11,496 nt of DNA from Patescibacteria group bacterium UBA6023 (GCA_002429425.1 DIZR01000059.1:1-11496), one strand, 5' to 3'. Numbered from the stretch's first letter, positions 1 through 6,970 are shown. The notes: a model not told the origin generated them from the letters alone. Made by a program: numbers and translations.

Positions 1-81
1 ATTGTATGTTGCAGGGGCGGCATAGGCTAGTCCTGGAGAGAAAAATGCAAGAAGAGTGATGATTTTACGTGATATTCCCAT
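1..81 (-). CDS. 5' end of a second pilin-like exported protein (partial, runs off left edge)
   Basis: Only the first 27 codons are inside the window, reading MGISRKIITLLAF and ending AAPATYN. They form a typical signal peptide: a short basic start, a hydrophobic core and a GLAYA-A cleavage site. The mature start AAPATYN is identical to that of the complete protein encoded at 150-1247, and 22 bases here (1-22) are identical to 1176-1197. This is therefore almost certainly a tandem paralogue of that pilin/peptidase-like protein. The ATG at 81 is chosen because a TATAAT box ends 6 nt before it, exactly as for two other genes in this window. Whether the paralogue also carries a C-terminal peptidase-like domain cannot be seen. 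Confidence 0.75.
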   Translation of the reverse strand, partial: MGISRKIITLLAFFSPGLAYAAPATYN

Positions 82-95
82 GTCTTAATTATAGC
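82..95 (-). promoter_or_regulatory. -10 promoter box for a leaderless gene
   Basis: On the minus strand TATAAT occupies 93-88, preceded by GC (95-94) and followed by exactly 6 nt and then the ATG at 81. A start site at the usual distance from this box would fall on or next to the ATG, so the message would have no leader. No convincing -35 hexamer is seen. The same GCTATAAT-N6-ATG arrangement occurs at 4173-4180 and 7427-7434. Confidence 0.65.
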
Positions 96-118
96 CTAAA
101 TATGCTTGAGTAAGGAGC

Positions 119-136
119 TTCTTCTCCACAGAAGAA
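119..136 (-). terminator. Small hairpin after the pilin/peptidase gene, possible weak terminator
   Basis: TTCTTC (119-124) and GAAGAA (131-136) form a 6-bp stem with a 6-nt loop, 14 nt downstream of the stop codon at 150-152. There is no T-run directly after the stem on the minus strand, so this is at best a weak intrinsic terminator. It may be chance pairing in AT-rich DNA. Confidence 0.25.
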
Positions 137-149
137 ATTATTTAAATAT

Positions 150-1247
150 TTATATTTGCGTACAAGCTTTTTTGAATAATGTAACACTCTTCCCTGCTGG
201 CGCTGTGGTGCCATCTTTGCAGACATGCCAATGTTTTGAATCCTCATCGGTAAACCAATATCCATTATAAAGCCATTTTTGATGACATGTTCCGCCATGT
301 GATTTACAAAATGAAGGATTTGCCTTGATTGATGCATTCGTTTTAATAAAATTATAAAGCGTTACTGATTTTGAAAGGTCAAAGACCGGTATATTTGCAC
401 CATGACTCGCGTGTCCATTTTCTGTTCCACCGGTGATAATTACGTTACATGAGCATGCCGAAGGAAGCCCAACCAGGAAGCTTACCGTTCCGCCAGGAAG
501 ACCCGCCACGTTGGTACAATGGTTCTCTACTCCATTTATGGTTGAAGGAACACAGGGCGAGTTGTTTGTACCAAGAGGTTTAGTAAAAAGGCATTGTGCT
601 TTACATGCTGCAGTACACGATGATGGAGCATTGGCGCATAATGCAGTTCTGGTACTCGTTTCGCTTCCTCCACCTATTGATGTTGTTGGTTTTGGAACAT
701 TAAAACATGTTTGACTGATAGTCACTCCCTCACTCTGGGCTTTTTTCATTAGTTGATCACAAATTGGTGCAGTATCATAGGGTGGAGAATTTTTTATTAT
801 TCCACTACCAGAATCATATCGATAATAGTAGCCGGGGTTGGTTGGCATCGGGTCACTTGTGGGTGCTGCTGGTGCTGGTGCAACTGGTGTTGATAGTGCT
901 GCGAGATTAAAATCGCTCTTGAGAAGATCGGTGTTGATGGTGCTTAAGAGGATCCATGAGCCAATCGCAAGCAAAAGTCCAAAGAGCGCATTCGTAATAC
1001 ATTCCTTGGATGCACTTTTTTGCGATACCGATGGTGAGCCGATCATTTGAATCGCACAGATAACGATCATAATAACCGCAAGCACTCCTGCAACCCCAAT
1101 AATAACCTGCACGATTCCCTGGAGGTAGTCACTGAGTGTCACTGCGCCCGATAGCGTTCCAAGCGGTGCGAGGAGATTGTATGTTGCAGGGGCGGCAAGA
1201 GCGATGCTTGGAAAGATAAATGCAAGAAGGAATAACAAACGTTTCAT
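150..1247 (-). CDS. T4SS pilin-like membrane module fused to a Cys-rich peptidase M15-like domain
   Basis: The protein has 365 residues. Residues 1-19 are a signal peptide (cleavage near IALA-AP). Residues 41-66 and 84-104 are two membrane segments separated by a short polar loop, with the pattern SASKECITNALFGLLLAIG ending in LLSTIN. This is the layout of the T4SS_pilin/VirB2-like family common in Patescibacteria. A Pro/Ala-rich linker (117-138) leads to an outside domain with 14 cysteines (C163 to C362), an even number that fits disulfide bonding. Within it, GHASHG with H279 and H282, then VFD at D290, and later HWH at 339-341, resemble the zinc-binding His...Asp...His pattern of M15 (VanY-type) peptidases. 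The usual catalytic Glu is not clearly placed: D336 and E335 lie just before HWH. Activity is therefore uncertain. The ATG at 1247 is preferred over an in-frame GTG at 1265 because it directly begins the signal peptide; it lies 4 nt after the preceding stop. I am confident of the pilin-like part and less so of the peptidase assignment. Confidence 0.75.
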   Translation of the reverse strand: MKRLLFLLAFIFPSIALAAPATYNLLAPLGTLSGAVTLSDYLQGIVQVIIGVAGVLAVIMIVICAIQMIGSPSVSQKSASKECITNALFGLLLAIGSWILLSTINTDLLKSDFNLAALSTPVAPAPAAPTSDPMPTNPGYYYRYDSGSGIIKNSPPYDTAPICDQLMKKAQSEGVTISQTCFNVPKPTTSIGGGSETSTRTALCANAPSSCTAACKAQCLFTKPLGTNNSPCVPSTINGVENHCTNVAGLPGGTVSFLVGLPSACSCNVIITGGTENGHASHGANIPVFDLSKSVTLYNFIKTNASIKANPSFCKSHGGTCHQKWLYNGYWFTDEDSKHWHVCKDGTTAPAGKSVTLFKKACTQI

Positions 1248-1251
1248 ATGA

Positions 1252-2646
1252 TTAGTGGGTGACACTTCCTGCTGCGTCCTTTTGCTCTGCAGGAGTGAGT
1301 GTTGTGTCTATTGGTGGAATTCCTCCACTATCTGTTGTGGTTGCTTGAGGAATTCTCATTGACCAAAGAGATGAATCGTTTTTATCCACAAAAAAGAGGA
1401 ATGTTTCTTTGTTATCAATAAATGGCATGGTGACATCGAAATTTTTTTGAAGACTTTTCAGGGGGTCTGCGATAAAAGTAATCTCTGTGGTGTCGGTATT
1501 GATCATCCAAAACGTGTCGTTAAAAGTGGTAATACCCTGATACCATCCATCAGGAATATTCCCATTTCCCCCACCAGTAAAGGATCCGCAGTATAACGCA
1601 TGGTGAATTGTCCCCCATGCGCATTTTTCCGGAAGTGTAGTGAGTGGAACTGAAGATTCATGAGTAATGATACCCTCATCGCCATGGAACCCTTCTTTAC
1701 TGTACAAACCAAAAGTTGAATTATCCGCAATATTCTCACTATAGGCGACAAGTGTTCCATCGGAGTTCCCTTGCGTTGTAAGACCATTTTTCTCACGTAC
1801 AATACGTGAAAGTGTGTGATCTTTTGGATTATACAGATATGCATAACCGGGAACTTTTGCGGATGCTTTTGTTGTGAGAAGGATTGTTCCGTCATTGAAT
1901 AATTGCGGGAGCCATTCGCTGAATGAATTGCGGAAAACTTCCTTTGGTGGCTGTGCATTTGTGAGTGAAATGATTGTTCCCGATACGCCTTCGGGGATAG
2001 GGAGAAGATAGAAGAGGTTTTTGCCGTCAGGAGAAATACTTAATGCGCTAATATTATCCGGAAGGTAGTCTCCTCTTAATGCTCCAACCGTATCAGTTGA
2101 GCTTGCGGTGCTTGTGGGGAGCTCAAGGTTTGCGAAGTATGTTTTGATAACATCAAGACGGGTAAGCGGGTCGCGGGTGAGGTAACGCAAAACAACCGCA
2201 TTTCCTTCACTTCCAAACGATGCTTCATAAACACGAGGAATGGTTGTATTTGTTAATTGCTTACTTATTGCAGTTTCTGGATCTACCTCATACACAAAAC
2301 CATTTTCACGAAGTACGTAGCGTACATAGGTCTTGCCGTCGCGAATAATATTTGTTGCACCTGCAACGGGACCTTTTGCAAGTTGGAGAAACATCGGTTT
2401 CTCGCCTTCTGCTGGAGTAGTTCCATCAGGATTATTTCCTACACTATTGTTTCCCCCGGTAATATTTCCCCGTGGAGTTTCTGTGCCGAGCTGTCCGAAT
2501 GGGAGAACATTACTAATTTGTTTTACGACCGTAGAATTTTTTCCGAAATGGAGAATTGCAAAAATAATGATAGCGATGAGGATGAGAATCCCCACGATAA
2601 TAAATATCCATTTCTTCTTTTCGCTTTGTTCATTTTCTATGTCCAT
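1252..2646 (-). CDS. Membrane-anchored extracytoplasmic protein, probably beta-propeller-like
   Basis: The protein has 464 residues. A charged start (MDIENEQSEKKK) is followed by one membrane helix at 13-34, giving an N-in, C-out anchor. A low-complexity Asn/Gly linker (about 58-80) leads to a domain of about 350 residues rich in short beta-strand patterns. Repeated blocks such as SALSISPDGKNLFYL and GNSDGTLVAYSE are typical of WD40/TolB-type propeller blades (a strand, then SPDG, then a strand). No catalytic motif is visible. It starts 15 nt after the preceding gene stops and ends 4 nt before the next gene, so co-transcription is likely. No Shine-Dalgarno sequence precedes the ATG. A structural or binding role in the outer part of the secretion apparatus is inferred from context. 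The blade count cannot be fixed by eye. Confidence 0.7.
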   Translation of the reverse strand: MDIENEQSEKKKWIFIIVGILILIAIIIFAILHFGKNSTVVKQISNVLPFGQLGTETPRGNITGGNNSVGNNPDGTTPAEGEKPMFLQLAKGPVAGATNIIRDGKTYVRYVLRENGFVYEVDPETAISKQLTNTTIPRVYEASFGSEGNAVVLRYLTRDPLTRLDVIKTYFANLELPTSTASSTDTVGALRGDYLPDNISALSISPDGKNLFYLLPIPEGVSGTIISLTNAQPPKEVFRNSFSEWLPQLFNDGTILLTTKASAKVPGYAYLYNPKDHTLSRIVREKNGLTTQGNSDGTLVAYSENIADNSTFGLYSKEGFHGDEGIITHESSVPLTTLPEKCAWGTIHHALYCGSFTGGGNGNIPDGWYQGITTFNDTFWMINTDTTEITFIADPLKSLQKNFDVTMPFIDNKETFLFFVDKNDSSLWSMRIPQATTTDSGGIPPIDTTLTPAEQKDAAGSVTH

Positions 2647-2661
2647 GTTGTTGTGTGGTTA

Positions 2662-3633
2662 TCATTCTGCAATAAACGAAATTGTTGCCTGTGCTCGCCC
2701 TTCCTGTAGGATGCGTTTCGGGTTTTGTACACGCAGACTAACATCGTACGAAGCTGCGGTATTTGAGGGTTTCACGAGTGTGAGATTTTGTTGATCAAAG
2801 TCCGGTGCTCTGTAAGCGCGATCAACATTCCACGTATACAAAAGATTGCCATTTGCAAAGTTATCAAGTGAGAAGAAATATGGTACTGCGTAAATAGTAA
2901 ACTCTGTTTCTTTTGTTTGTGTTCCGGTGAGTGCATGATTAAATTCTACACCAAGCAGTGGTGCCTGATGATAAAACACCAGTTTTGCCTCTGTTCCTTC
3001 GATGCTTGAGTTTTTTATACCCTTCCAATCCGTCCCTGGGAGACTCACGTCAACAGAAACGGGAACCGGTGAATCTGCATATCCCATGGGAATGACGACG
3101 CTATCCTTTCCTAAGGCTTCGCCGACATTTTGTATGCGATTATATGTCCATTTATAGTAAAATTCTTTTGGATTGCTTGTTAATGCATTAAATCGTGGAA
3201 TTGCAGTAACACGCACAAGGCTTTTGTAACTCGCAAGAGCCTTTCCTTTGTAAAATGGTGGTGTATATGTTTGTGCTTCCCATAATAAATCCACCTCTGC
3301 AGGGGCAATAATGAGTTGTTTGTTGAGTTTTACTCCATCTGCGGTAAATATCACAATATCAACCGTCGTCTTTGTCCCAAAATCTCCGGTACGTAGAGTA
3401 ATTTCCTTTTCCGCAATTCCCTCTTTTACTGGTACTTTGTTTACGTACCACACAAGGTTTGCAGTATTAAGGTTGACTGCATAGGATTCGATTCGTACAG
3501 TTACTGTTTCGTTTGCTCCGGGAGTTTTTGGACTCGTGGTAATGTTTACGAGATCAAACCCCGCTAGCGCGGTATTCGGTACGAATGTTCCGAGAAAAAG
3601 TATTGAAAGTAATATGTAAAAGATTGATTTCAT
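2662..3633 (-). CDS. Exported protein with Ig-like beta-sandwich pattern
   Basis: The protein has 323 residues. Residues 1-24 form a signal peptide (hydrophobic ILLSILFLG, cleavage after NTALA). The mature part has no further membrane helix. It carries alternating-strand patterns such as NLVWYVNKVPVKEG followed by an EITLRTGDFG segment, the look of a PKD/cadherin-like or other Ig-type fold. A later LLYTWNVD block (around 270) resembles the first, which suggests two related domains. Proteins with the phrases VDLLWEA and TPPFYKGKAL recur near T4SS-like genes in Patescibacteria as I remember it; their function is not known. The ATG at 3633 is preferred over an in-frame TTG at 3639 because it begins the signal peptide directly. 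It lies 17 nt after the previous stop with no Shine-Dalgarno sequence. A surface scaffold or adhesin role is inference. Confidence 0.75.
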   Translation of the reverse strand: MKSIFYILLSILFLGTFVPNTALAGFDLVNITTSPKTPGANETVTVRIESYAVNLNTANLVWYVNKVPVKEGIAEKEITLRTGDFGTKTTVDIVIFTADGVKLNKQLIIAPAEVDLLWEAQTYTPPFYKGKALASYKSLVRVTAIPRFNALTSNPKEFYYKWTYNRIQNVGEALGKDSVVIPMGYADSPVPVSVDVSLPGTDWKGIKNSSIEGTEAKLVFYHQAPLLGVEFNHALTGTQTKETEFTIYAVPYFFSLDNFANGNLLYTWNVDRAYRAPDFDQQNLTLVKPSNTAASYDVSLRVQNPKRILQEGRAQATISFIAE

Positions 3634-3650
3634 GCGCAATTGCTATTGCA

Positions 3651-4166
3651 TTAGCTTCCCGTAATAATTTTTTTGGCTCCACCGGCAACTCCACCGATTA
3701 TCTTCTTCCCCACCTTCGCGATTGTTCCTACGAATGCTGCAACGAAGAATCCTATTGTTGCATCAGGAAGTATATTTAGTCCGGGGATCATTCCTATTAT
3801 AGTACTAATACTGATAATCACCAATCGCAAAAGCACACTTTGTTTTGTATATATAAAATAGACCATGGTAATGATGAATACCGTAAGGGAAACGAGCCAA
3901 CTCATGCCGATTGCAAAAAAAGAAATAGGGATACCAACTACTGCCCCAACGCCAGTGGCGCTTAATCCGACACCTAGTGATTCCAGTAGTCCCCAAACAA
4001 GATCAAGGAGATCTTTTGAAATCTCAATTCCCCCAACAAGCCAAAAAAGTAACCAATTAGTAGCCTTTTTTGCAGTACCCTCTCCTTCGGATGTTGGTTT
4101 TTCCGCTTTTTTCCCATATAATGGGGCTTTTCTTATTTTTGATTGAGCGCCCGCTTTCATTGCCAT
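3651..4166 (-). CDS. Small polytopic membrane protein of unknown function
   Basis: The protein has 171 residues. A basic, polar N-terminus (1-36, rich in Lys, Gly and Ser) is followed by several hydrophobic segments: an amphipathic stretch at 38-65, then membrane helices at about 68-86, 88-107, 111-130 and 134-152. It ends in a Lys/Gly-rich tail. No family is recognised. The ATG at 4166 (MAMKAG) is chosen over one at 4184 because the latter's second and third codons are themselves the TATAAT box, which sits 6 nt before 4166. It directly follows virB4 in gene order but has its own promoter box and is separated from virB4 by 202 bp of hairpin-bearing sequence. An accessory role in the secretion membrane complex is inferred only from position. 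Confidence 0.7.
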   Translation of the reverse strand: MAMKAGAQSKIRKAPLYGKKAEKPTSEGEGTAKKATNWLLFWLVGGIEISKDLLDLVWGLLESLGVGLSATGVGAVVGIPISFFAIGMSWLVSLTVFIITMVYFIYTKQSVLLRLVIISISTIIGMIPGLNILPDATIGFFVAAFVGTIAKVGKKIIGGVAGGAKKIITGS

Positions 4167-4180
4167 GTAATCATTATAGC
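4167..4180 (-). promoter_or_regulatory. -10 promoter box for a leaderless gene
   Basis: On the minus strand TATAAT lies at 4178-4173, preceded by GC and followed by GATTAC and the ATG at 4166. The box, the GC before it and the 6-nt spacing match the boxes at 88-95 and 7427-7434. No good -35 element is seen 16-18 nt further upstream. Confidence 0.65.
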
Positions 4181-4247
4181 GCATTAGTAGACTTCCACGG
4201 AGGAATTTTACTCAAACTGTTGATAGTGTTTTTTGTATTTGGCAGTT

Positions 4248-4287
4248 TCCAGGGAGAGACCTTCCAGAGCCAAGGACTCACCTTGGA
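4248..4287 (-). repeat. Mismatch-patterned hairpin repeat, copy D
   Basis: On the minus strand this reads as an imperfect hairpin. From the outside inwards it has a 7-position stem with one mismatch (TCCAAGG with CCCTGGA), a T-T mismatch, 3 bp (GAG with CTC), a second T-T mismatch, 4 bp (CCTT with AAGG) and the 8-nt loop GGCTCTGG. Over 36 nt (4285-4250) it matches copy A at 7477-7512 on the plus strand at 33 positions; two of the three changes lie in the loop and one in the outer arm. It lies between the stop of virB4 and the promoter of the next gene. No T-run follows, so it is not an obvious terminator. Confidence 0.75.
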
Positions 4288-4308
4288 TTCAAAGAAGGGA
4301 GTCGCTCC

Positions 4309-4362
4309 TTGGGATTATGAGGTTCGACTTCCCAAAACTGAGGACAAACCTCCTTACCCCAA
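4309..4362 (-). repeat. Mismatch-patterned hairpin repeat, diverged copy E
   Basis: On the minus strand GAGG (4322-4319 partner) pairs with CCTC, followed inward by 3 near-paired positions, a T-T mismatch, 4 positions with one mismatch, and the 8-nt loop AGTTTTGG. The loop fits the same NGYTYTGR pattern as copies A, C and D. The outer arm continues through scattered mismatches to a GGG/CCC plus TT/AA clamp. It begins only 7 nt after the virB4 stop codon. It is more degenerate than copies A and D and is recognised by layout and loop rather than by close identity. Between E and D (4288-4308) is a possible half copy (GGAGCGACTCC followed by TTCTTTGA). Confidence 0.55.
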
Positions 4363-4368
4363 AAATCA

Positions 4369-6168
4369 TTAACGTTGTGCCTCGGCGAGGTCCTTTTTCG
4401 CTTTCGCGATTGCGAGCATTTGTGCAGGATCGGAGCTTACGATTTGGTCTTCCGTGTATGATGCATAGATCTTGATCGCGACGTGTTTTAGTCCCGCAAA
4501 GAAAAGTCCCTCACCAACACCAGATTCAAGGAGGAGATATTTTTCTTCATCAGTAAGATGGAATGTTTGTTGGACAAGGTCAATCGTCGTTGGTGACTGT
4601 TTGAGGAGTATTTGGATCGAGGAATTCGTGAGAATTGGTAGTCCATATGGTGAGCGGAGAAAGTCATTCACATCCTGGGTGATCGTTGCAATACCAAGGA
4701 AATATTTACGTCCGCGTTTTGCAAGACTAAAGAGGAAAGATGCAGTGTCTTCAGATTTCATCATCCACCATGCTTCATCGACGACGAGAAGGCGTTTACG
4801 TAATTCTTTGCGTATTGCAGTCCAAATGTGGTGCGTAATGATATAGACTGCGACCGGCTTAAGCTCGTCTTCCATGTTGCGTACGGAAAACACAGTGAAG
4901 CGTTTCGTGATATCAACATTTGTTGGTTGATTTAAAAATCCTGACCATGTTCCACGGGTGTATTTTTCCAAACGTTGAAGTAATGATTCTGTTCCATCCA
5001 TTCCCGAAAGGACAAGTTCGAAATCAGAAAGGAGTGGCGGTTCGAGTTGAGTGAAATCAGTATCCGGAGAGATATCTTTGAGTGCGTACGTTTCTGCAAT
5101 TGCACGGTCGATGATTCCATCCTCTTCCGGAGTGAGTCCCCCGAGCATGATGCGGAAAAGTCCTACGAGGAAAATAATATTTGAGCGGAGCACATCTGCA
5201 CCAGACTCATCATCGCGAGGAGCAGGAAGATCAAATGGATTGATGTGATGCTCTGAAGTGAGTGAGATATTGAAGAATCTTCCACCTGTCGCTTCTGCAA
5301 GAAATGCGTATTCATTTTCAGGGTCGATAACGATAACATCGGCATCAAACATAAGTGTGCGAATGATTTCGAGTTTTGTTGTGTATGATTTTCCAGAACC
5401 AGATACCGCAAAGGTCACCGAATTATAGTTCGGCATTGAGAAACGATCGAAAAGTACTAATGATGCGTTGTGTCGATTGATTCCCCAGAGTATGCCCTTG
5501 TCTGAGGTAAGGTCAAATGAAACGAATGGAAAAATTGATGAAAGTGGTGCGGAATTGAGCTTGTAGTGCACTTCGAGCTCATCGGTCATAAGTGGGAGCA
5601 CACTACGATATGCTTGTTCTTGTTGGAATATTGCGGGTTTGAGATAAACTAATTTTGCATCAAGAATAGACTTGAGCTCACTTTCCGCTTTATCGAGTTC
5701 TGTTTTTTCATTTGCGTAGACGGTGATATACACTCCGACGTCGAACAGACGCTCCTGTGCCTGCTGGAGTTTGTCGCGCAAGTCTTCGAGGTCGTTATAG
5801 GCAATATCAAGAACAGGGTCGCGTACAAAGCCTTTTCGTTCGCGTTCATTGATCTGACTTTGTACTTCCGCAACTTTTTTTTGGAAGGAACGTAGCGCAA
5901 GTTCAGTTTCTACCGGATGGATCATTATGGAAATATCGTATACTTTGTCGAGGTTTATCACTGGGGTAAACCAATCTTGCGAAAGGAAGCGTGGATAGGA
6001 AATAACAAAGAGCGTGCGTGCTATTTTATCGCCAATATAAATGTCTTTTGGGGTGATCTTGATTGCGGCAGGAGCAAGAATATCCTTCATGTCGAGGTTT
6101 GTTGCCTCAAAGATATCTGTGGGAAGTACTCCGGTATTTAAATTATCAAATTCTTTTTTTTCTGCCAT
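4369..6168 (-). CDS. virB4: VirB4-family T4SS ATPase (lacking the N-terminal domain)
   Basis: This 599-residue protein is the energy-providing ATPase of type IV secretion systems, acting at the cytoplasmic face of the inner membrane. Residues 1-240 hold the middle VirB4 region, including a charged coiled-coil-like stretch (about 95-145). The ATPase core shows Walker A AVSGSGKS with K260, the family motif IDPENEY at D282, Walker B LLVVDEAWW with D464-E465, and a GRKYF stretch followed by ITQD with Q498. The first Gly of Walker A is Ala, which other VirB4/TraC proteins also show. At 599 residues it is shorter than a typical VirB4 (about 800) because the N-terminal part is encoded by the separate gene just upstream, 12 nt away. 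No Shine-Dalgarno sequence fits in that 12-nt gap, so translation probably depends on the preceding gene or on a leaderless-type mechanism. Confidence 0.95.
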   Translation of the reverse strand: MAEKKEFDNLNTGVLPTDIFEATNLDMKDILAPAAIKITPKDIYIGDKIARTLFVISYPRFLSQDWFTPVINLDKVYDISIMIHPVETELALRSFQKKVAEVQSQINERERKGFVRDPVLDIAYNDLEDLRDKLQQAQERLFDVGVYITVYANEKTELDKAESELKSILDAKLVYLKPAIFQQEQAYRSVLPLMTDELEVHYKLNSAPLSSIFPFVSFDLTSDKGILWGINRHNASLVLFDRFSMPNYNSVTFAVSGSGKSYTTKLEIIRTLMFDADVIVIDPENEYAFLAEATGGRFFNISLTSEHHINPFDLPAPRDDESGADVLRSNIIFLVGLFRIMLGGLTPEEDGIIDRAIAETYALKDISPDTDFTQLEPPLLSDFELVLSGMDGTESLLQRLEKYTRGTWSGFLNQPTNVDITKRFTVFSVRNMEDELKPVAVYIITHHIWTAIRKELRKRLLVVDEAWWMMKSEDTASFLFSLAKRGRKYFLGIATITQDVNDFLRSPYGLPILTNSSIQILLKQSPTTIDLVQQTFHLTDEEKYLLLESGVGEGLFFAGLKHVAIKIYASYTEDQIVSSDPAQMLAIAKAKKDLAEAQR

Positions 6169-6180
6169 AAAATATGTATA

Positions 6181-6825
6181 TTATGCGACTGATGATTCAA
6201 GCTCTCCGGGATTGAATTTTTTGTAGAATAATTCGGTAATCTCCTCCGTGCCAAGCCGTACGGTGCGGAGATCGCAACGTGCAAGACCTTGTTCAACGAT
6301 CGATACACGTTGTTCGAGTTGAATGCGCGCTTCCTCGAAATTTTGCACCTCCGCCGCGGTCATTTTTTTCTTTCCACCCCCACGCTTGAACAGTCCTGAA
6401 ATTCCCCCTCCACCGGAATTTTTTGAAACCAGGGATCCTCCCGCATATGGAATGACGATGAAAAAATTCTTGGACATAATGTTTGTATGACTCGTGAAGT
6501 CTCTGATGAAACTAATATACTCATGAACTTGAATTTTCATCGCATCAACGAGTTGCGCTTTTTCACGTTCTTCGAGCATGGTAAGGTACGGACGAATGTC
6601 TAAACGTTTTGATTGAATAGAAATTTGAATTGGAAACTCAAGTGAGTTGAGAAAATTCTGAAACTGCATGAGGATCGCTCCCTGCTCATCGCCCGACTTG
6701 AGGCCAAAATTGAGCGATGAGGTCATGAGCATCATGCGAAGGTCGCCATTGTTTAAGATCATGATACCGTTTTTGATATCGCGTATTGGAACAAAATCTT
6801 GTGTTGGTTTTCCTGGGGTTGCCAT
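6181..6825 (-). CDS. TraC-like N-terminal domain of VirB4 as a separate protein
   Basis: The protein has 214 residues. It starts with VPIRDIKNGIMILNNGD, the entry strand pattern of TraC/VirB4 N-terminal domains. It continues through mixed alpha/beta segments and ends with a pattern in which QRVSIVEQGLARCDLRTVRL leads to TEEITELFYKKFNP, recurrent in the N-terminal domain of VirB4-family proteins. Between them, at about 130-155, is a Gly- and Lys-rich flexible loop. There is no Walker motif. The neighbouring ATPase lacks exactly this region, so the two proteins most likely assemble into one VirB4-like unit. This split arrangement, following a PrgI gene, is known from Patescibacteria and resembles PrgI/PrgJ loci of Gram-positive conjugative elements. 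The ATG at 6825 is supported by a TATAAT box 8 nt upstream. Confidence 0.88.
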   Translation of the reverse strand: MATPGKPTQDFVPIRDIKNGIMILNNGDLRMMLMTSSLNFGLKSGDEQGAILMQFQNFLNSLEFPIQISIQSKRLDIRPYLTMLEEREKAQLVDAMKIQVHEYISFIRDFTSHTNIMSKNFFIVIPYAGGSLVSKNSGGGGISGLFKRGGGKKKMTAAEVQNFEEARIQLEQRVSIVEQGLARCDLRTVRLGTEEITELFYKKFNPGELESSVA

Positions 6826-6839
6826 GTGTCATTATTATA
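6826..6839 (-). promoter_or_regulatory. -10 promoter box close to the TraC-like start
   Basis: On the minus strand TATAAT is at 6839-6834, followed by AATGACAC and the ATG at 6825 (8-nt spacing). The box lies 3 nt outside the foot of the long hairpin at 6843-6960. No -35 element is evident. The transcript would have at most a 1-3 nt leader. Confidence 0.5.
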
Positions 6840-6842
6840 TAG

Positions 6843-6960
6843 GACTTATGCAAATAGATGAAATTCAAGGCGTGGAGAAAGCAACGAGGAAGACATATTC
6901 ATATATGTTGACCGAGTTGCAGAGGCTCCACAACAAAGAAGTTCGCTATTTGCGTAAGTC
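6843..6960. other. Long imperfect palindrome filling the prgI-traC gap
   Basis: Nearly the whole 145-bp gap folds on itself. The outer stem is 15 bp (6843-6857 with 6946-6960, one T-G wobble when read on the plus strand). Inwards come GAA/TTC and TTC/GAA separated by one mismatch, then GTGGAG/CTCCAC (6872-6877 with 6926-6931), CAAC/GTTG (6882-6885 with 6916-6919), and finally ACATAT/ATATGT (6893-6898 with 6903-6908) around the loop TCAT. The unpaired positions between blocks are mostly purine-purine on the plus strand, including a tandem G-A/A-G pair at 6886-6887 with 6914-6915. There is no T-run, so it does not look like a standard terminator. It ends 3 nt before the -10 box of the next gene. 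Confidence 0.7.
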
Positions 6961-6970
6961 ATACTTGAGC

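Noticed and set aside
371-389. TTGAAAGG string resembling part of the hairpin repeat
   Set aside because: It lies inside the coding sequence of the pilin/peptidase gene, without the paired arm or loop context.
433-714. Plus-strand frame of 93 codons
   Set aside because: Shadow of the pilin/peptidase gene on the other strand; the minus-strand product has a signal peptide, membrane helices and paired cysteines.
4167-4184. Longer start (ATG at 4184) for the small membrane protein
   Set aside because: Codons 2-4 of that version contain the TATAAT box that sits 6 nt before the ATG at 4166, the spacing seen at two other genes.
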